From Triplophysa rosa (lineage: Eukaryota; Chordata; Actinopteri; Cypriniformes; Nemacheilidae), in the NCBI RefSeq assembly GCF_024868665.1, contig NC_079891.1:15929962-15993961 (forward strand): a stretch of 64,000 nucleotides of DNA, read 5' to 3'. Shown here in pieces: positions 57,676 through 64,000 of this stretch (within the stretch, counting starts at the first letter, position 1; each line of letters opens with the position of its first letter). The notes below the pieces were generated by a model. That model made no database searches and was not told the DNA's origin. It worked only from the letters and a program-made list of their open reading frames with translations. The translations under genes were made by a program, and so were the position numbers.

Positions 57676-58293
57676 ATGGATAATTCTGTTCAGGAGAAAG
57701 AGGAATGGAACTTCGATGTCCTGATACTAAGCTTAAAGGTAAACTTTATTTTGGTAAAATGCAAATGTGTTTCTTTATGTTCATTATAACCCATTGTGCT
57801 CTGGGTAGGCCAGTTTTCTTACATTCTTCTCTTCTTGTCTCTTTTCTTCTCTTTTTTTCTCTTTATAGATGAACAAATTGATAAAGAAACCCTCCTGCTG
57901 GACATCCACTTCCCGAAGTGCACACCACACTGTTGTCTACTAACTCCCAGGAAAAGATATAGATCCTCTTCAGTAAGACTGCTCCGTGGATATGTCAGGT
58001 CAAGCAGTACTGGAACCAAAACAAAACGCTCTTTAAACTGTTATGTGAGTTCATATGAAGATGAAAGTTCTCAGACTAATACATTCCTTGCAAATGTCAA
58101 CCAATACCATGAGAAAATAACGTTTTTACCAAAGGTTTTTACTGTACTAGCTGCACCGATATCAACATTTGGTGGTTCAAATACCCATGTGAGGTCTCTC
58201 TTCAAGTTAAGGTATTGTTTGTACATTTTAATTCACAGAAATCCTACAAAGTTTGTCACCTCCCAAAAACGGTGTCCTTTTTTCACATCCTAA
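57676..58293 (+). other. Unrecognised transposon reading frames
   Basis: ATG at 57676 opens a 21-codon frame, MDNSVQEKEEWNFDVLILSL, ending at a donor GTAAAC (57739). A later acceptor TTTATAG (57868) precedes an open frame to 58293 that reads DEQIDKETLLLDIHFPKCTP and LTPRKRYRSS. The phases of donor and acceptor do not join these two frames, so either a base was lost or the splice is different. No domain is recognised. Both lie inside the 6.6-kb transposon and are probably its genes or relics of them. Confidence 0.35.
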
Positions 58294-59005
58294 CGCGTGT
58301 TTATTTCCCTTTTTTTTAAATAGAAAACTTCTGCATAGATAGACTGATATTTTATCATATAAGTGCAGTTCTACCAACAAGGGTTTAGTAAAATATAAAC
58401 AAATGGTTCAGTATATTGGTAACAAATACATTCTCTGAGTGTTTTTATGTCACATCCATAAGGCAGGATTTGCCCTAAAGCATTTTTCTCATGCCACTTT
58501 GTTAACTGTATTTTCCAAAAAAGGATGAGTTTATGAAGTGGAAAGTTGTCGAACTATTTATATTACTTGTGCCACTTTAATAACCTTGTTAAATGTATAT
58601 GTTAAAATATAAACTAATGTAATTTATTGATGTTGGTTTTTTTTATGTTGTTCTGTTTTATTGTTCATTGAGCATTAAAATATTGCATGCTTTTTATGAA
58701 TTCCTTTTGTCTTGCATTTCGATCCTTAATAAAACTTCAACTTTTGATTATTACTGTTGCTAGTAATTCTCTGTGATTTTATTATTATTTTCAAATATTT
58801 CGGGTTTGTTTTAAACCAGCAATGTAATTTTTCAGCAATAGTTGAGTTAAATAAAACAACCCAGCATGTTGGGTCAAAGATTTAACCCAACCGGCTGCAT
58901 GGGTTAAAATGACCCAACACTGGTTTTGTCCATATTTGACCCAGCGTTGGGTTACCAAAATAACCCAAATTGGGTTGTTTTAACCCAGCCTTTTTTTAGA
59001 GTGTA

Positions 59006-60129
59006 TCTAACTAGCCAACTTCACAAATGTTAGTTTGTGTGGTGAATCAATAAATGAGGGAGAAAGGGAGAGAAAACTTATACTACTATGTATATAATTG
59101 TTTTAGATGATAAGAGATGAGAACTCCTGGCCAGCCTTGTGAAAGTCAGGATAGAGACACTGCCAACAATATAAGTGCAACAGGTGCTTGATAAAACTGC
59201 ACAAATGTTCATTGTTAATTATTATCGTTAACTATCAATGTCAATAATAGGCTCAACTTGCACTCATAAGTGTGACCCAGTGTGTGAAAACTAGGCTGAA
59301 AATCTAGTTATTAATGACAAGCATCAGAGTTTGATTTAATAATTTCAATATGATTTGCTATGTCTTTGACATGGCCTTAGTCAGTCAAAATTTAAAGATT
59401 ATACCTTCGCAGACCATGCAAAATAATAATGCAAATGATCCAAAGCAACCTTGGGGGTGGTTTTTAGACAATCTTGCTCTCCAACGTCTCTTTTCTGGAA
59501 AGCCTTCCCCATAGTATCACGGGTGCTAACGCATCTCAGCAAATATTAAAGCGGGTCCTAGTTTCTGCCTAATTTTTACCCTTCTTTTTACACTAAATGA
59601 CACTGAACTGTCACTGCTAGAGTGTGAACTGCATACACAGACAAAACATTTATCTCATTTAATAACTTCCCACCAAACTGCAGTCAAAACAAGTTTGGAT
59701 AAAACTTGAGTCTGGTTTATATCACTCATAGTCTATATTCCCAGTTTAGGGCAGTTCCTTTTTGGTTCTTCTTTTGTGTACTTTGTATGCATGTGTGTAT
59801 GTGGTTACTCTCCAAGTACTAGTAGTTTGAAGTATCTTCAGTGTTTTGATTTCATTTAAGCATTTAAATTTGTTCCTGCATTTTTTGGGGGAAGGATTAC
59901 ATACACATTACAAAAATGCATAAAAAACTTACAGAATATTTAGAGACAAAATTTAGAATAATTACAGACAAGTTATTGTCTGTGAAAACAACAGTATTAC
60001 ATTCTCACACTCACTGTTTGGGTGGGTCATTTTTCTCCTGTTGATATCACAACTGCATATGTTTGTGTACTATGTGTGCATTAAATACAAATATTGTGTA
60101 TTTGAAAAATGTCAGTCATGCCTTTAAAA
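59006..60129. other. Intergenic DNA between transposon and duplicon copy 2
   Basis: No gene. It contains the second copy of the dispersed repeat (59440-59600). The rest is AT-rich. Confidence 0.4.
59440..59600 (+). repeat. Dispersed repeat, copy 2 of 2
   Basis: Similar to 37821-38020; see that entry for shared blocks. This copy is shorter by internal deletions. Confidence 0.55.
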
Positions 60130-60655
60130 TGAACTGATCCATTCTATAATCAAGAGATATCTTTTTGGGAGCATACCAAAATCACCACACTATTAAAATT
60201 GTATAATGTGTATATTACATTGCTTAATCTGCACACAGTTTCACTGCTTAGTATAGCGGCATTTTCAGACTTCTCAAGAACATTTACCTTTCAGATTTGT
60301 TTTTTGTTTCAGAATCAGATTCATTTTCACAACAACAGATCCTGTATTAAGTAAAGAGGAAGTGAAAATTTTATCACAATGAAATGAAAAGTTTTGTCTG
60401 GCAAAGATTACATCATTTCCTTCTTATACATCAGATATAATATATCAGATTTCATCTTTATAAAATTTATTCAAAATAACCTGCAAACTAAAGCTATTAG
60501 TGGATCAAATATCTATATTTTTTTAATAAAATCTGTGAAGTTTTGTCCTATGCCCTGATTTGTAATTTGTTATATTACTGAAAGAGTCCACTTCCAACAG
60601 GTAACCCCATCGTCATGAATACCTGGTCTGCAACAATGTTTAAGCGGGTATCACG
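60130..60655 (+). repeat. Upstream part of duplicon copy 2
   Basis: Similar to 44440-45115. The similarity stops near 60655, where a transposase fragment begins. Confidence 0.65.
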
Positions 60656-60850
60656 GGTCAAATTTCGAATGTCCTGTCCTGGGTTTCCCATGCAGCAGAA
60701 CGTTGCCCAGAACATCACACTCTGTTCACCAGCTTGTCATCGTCCCACAGTGCATCTGAATGCAATTACTTTCCCAGGTAAACTGAACATCACATACATA
60801 CCGTCTACGTGATGTTAAAGGAAACGGGACTCATCAGACAAGTTCTTGCA
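60655..60850 (-). pseudogene. Tc1/mariner transposase fragment
   Basis: In reverse the sequence includes a frame reading SVMFWATFCCMGN, matching the GGGSVM.W block that precedes the second catalytic aspartate of Tc1 transposases. GGACTCATCAGACAAGT near 60830 is another conserved word of the same repeat. Frames are broken. Confidence 0.6.
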
Positions 60851-61072
60851 CTCCAGCATGTTCTCCGGGGTTCTGCCTGCCACTTCTGACACAGCATGCC
60901 CACGCACCTAAAATATAGTTTGTAACTTTAATAATTAGTATGTGTTTTTTTGATGTCCTAATGACCTGACATCTAACACTCCCATCCAAATGAGTGTCAT
61001 GTGAGAGCTTGTCCTCACTAAGTTTAGGAGAAAGCATTTCCGAGAAATAACAATAAAAACAGAAGCTAGTTT

Positions 61073-61130
61073 GAAACTGAAACTGAGAAATGGCTCAGAA
61101 AGGGGAAACCCCAGATCTAGAGTATTTAAA
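61073..61130 (+). promoter_or_regulatory. Chemokine 4 promoter: ISRE, kappa-B and TATA-like sites
   Basis: GAAACTGAAACT at 61073-61084 is a perfect interferon-stimulated response element. GGGGAAACCCC at 61102-61112 is a palindromic kappa-B site. TATTTAAA at 61123-61130 is the TATA-like box, 82 bp before the start codon. The three sites lie within 58 bp. Confidence 0.78.
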
Positions 61131-61211
61131 TGAGCTTGTAAACCCCTTCATTCATAATCTCTCTGATCCACATACCAGAAGCAAAGAAAGGACATCAAAA
61201 CCAAAAAGACA

Positions 61212-61857
61212 ATGAGGACCGTCACAGCTTTTGTTCTTCTAGCCTGTCTGATTGCTATAGGAGTGAACGGTAAGTTTGATCTTTAAGAGACCAAGATAAT
61301 CATACCTTCATATCGACAGATTTTTTGATTTACATTTACATTTTATGCATTTGGCAGACGATTTGTTGATGATTTGATAAATAAAATGGTATGAACTATG
61401 ACTGACAGTCATGTATGACATCTCTCTTGCAGGGCAGGACAGGTCCAGGGGCAGATGTCTTTGTGCTGATATAGGAGTGAACATTGTTTTAAGAAAGAAC
61501 ATTGAGAAGGTTGAAATCATACCTCCAAGTGCATCTTGTGAAAGACAAGAGATTATGTAAGCAAATTTTTTTTACATTTTCTACATGAATTAATGTTTTT
61601 GTTATTCAGCTATAACTTTAACTTTGACTCATTGCTTCTTTTGTTTCATCATAGTGTCACTCTGAAGAACAGCGCAGGACAGAAATGTTTGAATCCAGAG
61701 TCGAAATTCACTAAAAATATCATCCTGAGGACACTCGAAAAACAGTAAGAACACATCTGCTTTAAGTATTTGTGCTTTACATAAATACAATGATTAAATC
61801 TGGAAGGGAAAATTGAATAAATAAAAAATGTCCTGTCTTCACAGGGGCCAACAGTAG
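61212..61857 (+). CDS. CXC chemokine 4, CXCL11-like, 94 residues
   Basis: Exons 61212-61269, 61433-61556, 61655-61744 and 61845-61857, all with GT-AG junctions. The signal peptide is MRTVTAFVLLACLIAIGVNG. The mature chain starts QDRSRGRCLCADIGVN with Cys28-Leu-Cys30, no ELR, and Cys55 and Cys72 as partners. The core LRKNIEKVEIIPPSASCERQ is identical to gene 3, and the C-terminal helix is NPESKFTKNIILRTLEKQ followed by GQQ. This is the tandem duplicate of gene 3 with five substitutions, all conservative except Gly/Ser67. It would be secreted and, given the canonical response elements upstream, strongly interferon-inducible. A polyadenylation signal is at 62052-62057. Confidence 0.93.
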
Positions 61858-62945
61858 GACGCTCTCAACATAAACTGCTCCAGAGAACTCATACACTGTC
61901 TGAATTTAAGCTCATTCATATTTTTTTCTGTAAAAAGGCCTTGGTTTTTATTAGACCACTGAACAATGTGTCATATGTACAGTCTTTTTACAATTTGTTA
62001 CATGATCGTAGTTGATTCTATTTTTTATTGTCCCTGTACAAAGAACTGCTAAATAAAGCTTATAATTTAAATGCAAATGCTTCAGTTGAGATCTTGTGCA
62101 TGTACTGTATGTGTTTAGTGACTCTGAAGTGATAAATAAGTAATAAATTCATTAAAGCAAAAATCACGTAAAGGTGTGTTTTGTTTTACTTTGTGCAAGT
62201 CAAAAATTGGAAATTTTTGGTATAATTAGAACTTTTAAGTGTGAAACTCTATTTTGATGAGTTGGGCTGACTTAATAATGTTGATAATTATTTTAGTTTA
62301 ATATTATGTGTAATTTTTTACTCAAAAATTTGTGTTTATATGTTTACAACAACATTTAAGTTGCATTAACTTAAAGTAATTGGCTAGATAACTTAATTTT
62401 TAAACACCAATTGAGTTCAGGATTTCAAGACTCCTCCCAAACCATGTAACATAAACAAGTTCAAACTCTGTGTGTCAGGTGTTTGAAAAGCGTAAAATAA
62501 ATTTGTTCATGTTCCATCATTTAACTTAATCTATTACAGTTGAGGTTACATGACTGATGCTTGTTGTATCAAAGTATAGCATTGTTGAGGATCTCCATTT
62601 ACCATCATGCTTTGCATGGTACTGTATAATGAGAGTTAATGTAGAAATACAGTGTTATTTTATGGATTTTTATCAAGACAAGGACAGCATGAGACTTAAA
62701 GATCCAGTGAAATCAAAATGAAAGTTTTTTTCCTTTTAAAATAAAAAATAAAAAATGAGTGAGCCTTAAGGACATCAATAAACTGATATGCTTTTATGCG
62801 CCGACAAAATTCGCATTTAGGAGATACAAAACTGACAGTCTTGCACGTGCGCTCAAATAAATCTAGAAATTCCATGACATCACGCTACACTACAGCCTCT
62901 CATCCAATCTGAAGAGTCCCGCCCCTTCACTATAAGAGCTGCGGA

Positions 62946-63310
62946 AGCGGTGCCTCAAATCAGCCACTTGTTCGCACATTTATGATTTCCTACGTGGTGA
63001 ATGACGCATAATGCACTAGATGGGTGATGGGTAATGATCCTGACAGTGTAAACATTACCATTAAAGTCTTAATTTCGCAATAGTGTCACGCGAGCGGTTG
63101 CATGTGAGTGTCCTCCGGTTCAGAGACATGGTAGCACAGAGCTGATCATTTGCGCAATTATACTTGCAAATCCGCTGAGAAAACACAACGTATCTGACCC
63201 GTTTCAAGTCTTCACAGAATATTGAAAGTTAGGCTATTATGGAAGAAATTGGTCATCGCACCCTTGAAAGATCATCTTTCACAGGATATTCTTTACATTA
63301 TGTTGGTTGC
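62946..63310. other. Intergenic DNA, nothing recognised
   Basis: No ORF with a known domain. It lies just beyond the duplicon border. Confidence 0.35.
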
Positions 63311-63443
63311 TGTCATGATCCTGTCTGTGTTTTCCCTGGTAGTTTGGACTTTTAGTTTGTTTCTTTTGAGTTCCTGTTTCCTGTCCTGTTTTGTAGTCAT
63401 TTGTACTTATTTTGTGCCTTGGTTCCCTGTTGATTGTCTCCCA
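63311..63443 (+). repeat. Partial LTR-like element interrupted at its right
   Basis: It begins TGTCATGATCCTGTCTG, like the other TGTCATG-type LTRs in this window, and is cut at about 63443 by the following element. The right border is outside the window or lost. Confidence 0.5.
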
Positions 63444-63444
63444 G

Positions 63445-64000
63445 AGGCCCGTTTCAGAAATTAGGTTTAGTGAAAACTCTGAGTATATCAACCCTGAAAT
63501 GAGGGAAACTCTGGGTTTTCCGTTTCAGAATGTGAGGTGCGTCAAACCCGAGAAAGCGGGGTAACACAAGCCCGTTTCTAAAGGAGAGGTAACTTATACT
63601 CAGAGTCAGTAGCCATAGTAACTTACTCTGTGAACCTAACCTGGTCGGGAGCAGGTTTTCTTTGGTAAACCCAGAGTTTCTTTCGATCTCCTCCCCCTTT
63701 TAAAGCACAAGTGGTGTAACTCATTCATTCATTCATTAATACAGTCATTCATAGCACACATTTTGATCACATAGAGACCATCTCAGTGACTTATATGTCA
63801 TATGTGCTTTTATAGAGGATTCATGAAGAGGCTGGATTCATTCATTGGGATGTACTTTGATTTCAGGAGAGCAATTTTGTCATTTCCCTGTGCATTTTTA
63901 TTAAAACTGTACCATTTTTCTTTACAGTGAATTAGATATATCAAAATATATTTCATCCATCCTTACATCAATAATATCAGCCACCGTACGTGTATTACAT
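63445..64000. mobile_element. PIF/Harbinger-like element, left part only
   Basis: GAGGCCCGTTTCAGAAATTA and repeated GTTTCAGAA and AACTCTGAG words are typical of Harbinger-like repeats of fish. The window ends inside it. A TCAT microsatellite lies at about 63721-63740. Confidence 0.5.

Larger units (their letters stand above)
52381..59003. mobile_element. 6.6-kb DNA transposon with kilobase-long inverted arms
   Basis: Ends are inverted (CACTCTAAAAAATGCTGGGT at the left; CACTCTAAAAAAAGGCTGGG at the right, reversed) and rich in AACCCAA/TTGGGTT words. TA flanks both sides (52379-52380, 59004-59005). A non-coding leader ends at a donor-like GTATGT at 52635. The arms from about 53090-54410 and 56311-57360 are reverse complements and enclose a DIRS-derived foldback. 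The only reading frames are small and unrecognised (57676-58293), followed by AATAAA near 58728. TA targeting suggests Tc1/mariner, but without a transposase this is not secure. Confidence 0.78.
60990..62945 (+). repeat. Chemokine duplicon, copy 2
   Basis: Counterpart of 49812-52300. It lacks the solo LTR and the extra segment of copy 1, but carries a short insert in intron 1 (GATTTACATTTACATTTTATG near 61327) and a longer stretch at about 62260-62580 that copy 1 does not have. Confidence 0.9.

Noticed and set aside
39432..61857. Chemokines as CXCL8-type (ELR+) neutrophil attractants
   Set aside because: None of the four has Glu-Leu-Arg before the CXC motif; residues there are basic (KQR, QGR, KGR, RGR).

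Overview
The window looks like a teleost fish chromosome, most likely a cyprinid. Genes are split by GT-AG introns, most of the DNA is transposable elements (hAT, Kolobok, Tc1/mariner, PIF/Harbinger, DIRS, L2 and Rex1-type LINEs, solo LTRs, tRNA-derived SINEs), and the host genes are a rufy3 first exon and four fish-type CXC chemokines. No bacterial features were seen. The species cannot be fixed from the sequence alone.

Layout. 1-6.5 kb: a 6.2-kb hAT element with an exact 8-bp target duplication, carrying a decayed DIRS retrotransposon (579-5054). 7.9-8.1 kb: the first coding exon of rufy3 on the minus strand, whose remaining exons lie outside the window to the left. 9.4-16.1 kb: hAT-type elements and an L2 LINE that was split by a hAT element, itself hit by a SINE and a second hAT element. 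16.4-19.7 kb: a palindrome whose centre holds two TTAA-flanked elements, one a Kolobok remnant with a THAP exon. 20-29.4 kb: further nested elements, including a Tc1-type transposon with an intact 337-residue transposase. 28-36 kb: two orphan exon-like ORFs, a solo LTR, a strong hairpin and a dead BED-finger hAT transposase.

39.4-62 kb is the main host locus: four CXC chemokine genes on the plus strand (39.4, 43.0, 50.0 and 61.2 kb). Each has four exons, a 20-residue signal peptide, no ELR motif and the four expected cysteines. They resemble the CXCL11 (CXCR3-ligand) group of fish. The last two are recent tandem duplicates, 94 residues each with five differences. Their promoters carry an interferon-response-type element, a palindromic kappa-B site and a TATA-like box in the same order, which suggests induction by interferon and NF-kappaB. 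LINEs and a solo LTR have since entered the first duplicate. A 6.6-kb transposon sits between the two. It has kilobase-long inverted arms built partly of 141-bp tandem repeats and holds a DIRS-derived foldback near its centre.

No clear unknown multi-gene system was found. The observations best worth following are the duplicated chemokine promoters, the two palindromes with elements lodged at their centres, the intact Tc1 copy, and the two orphan exons.
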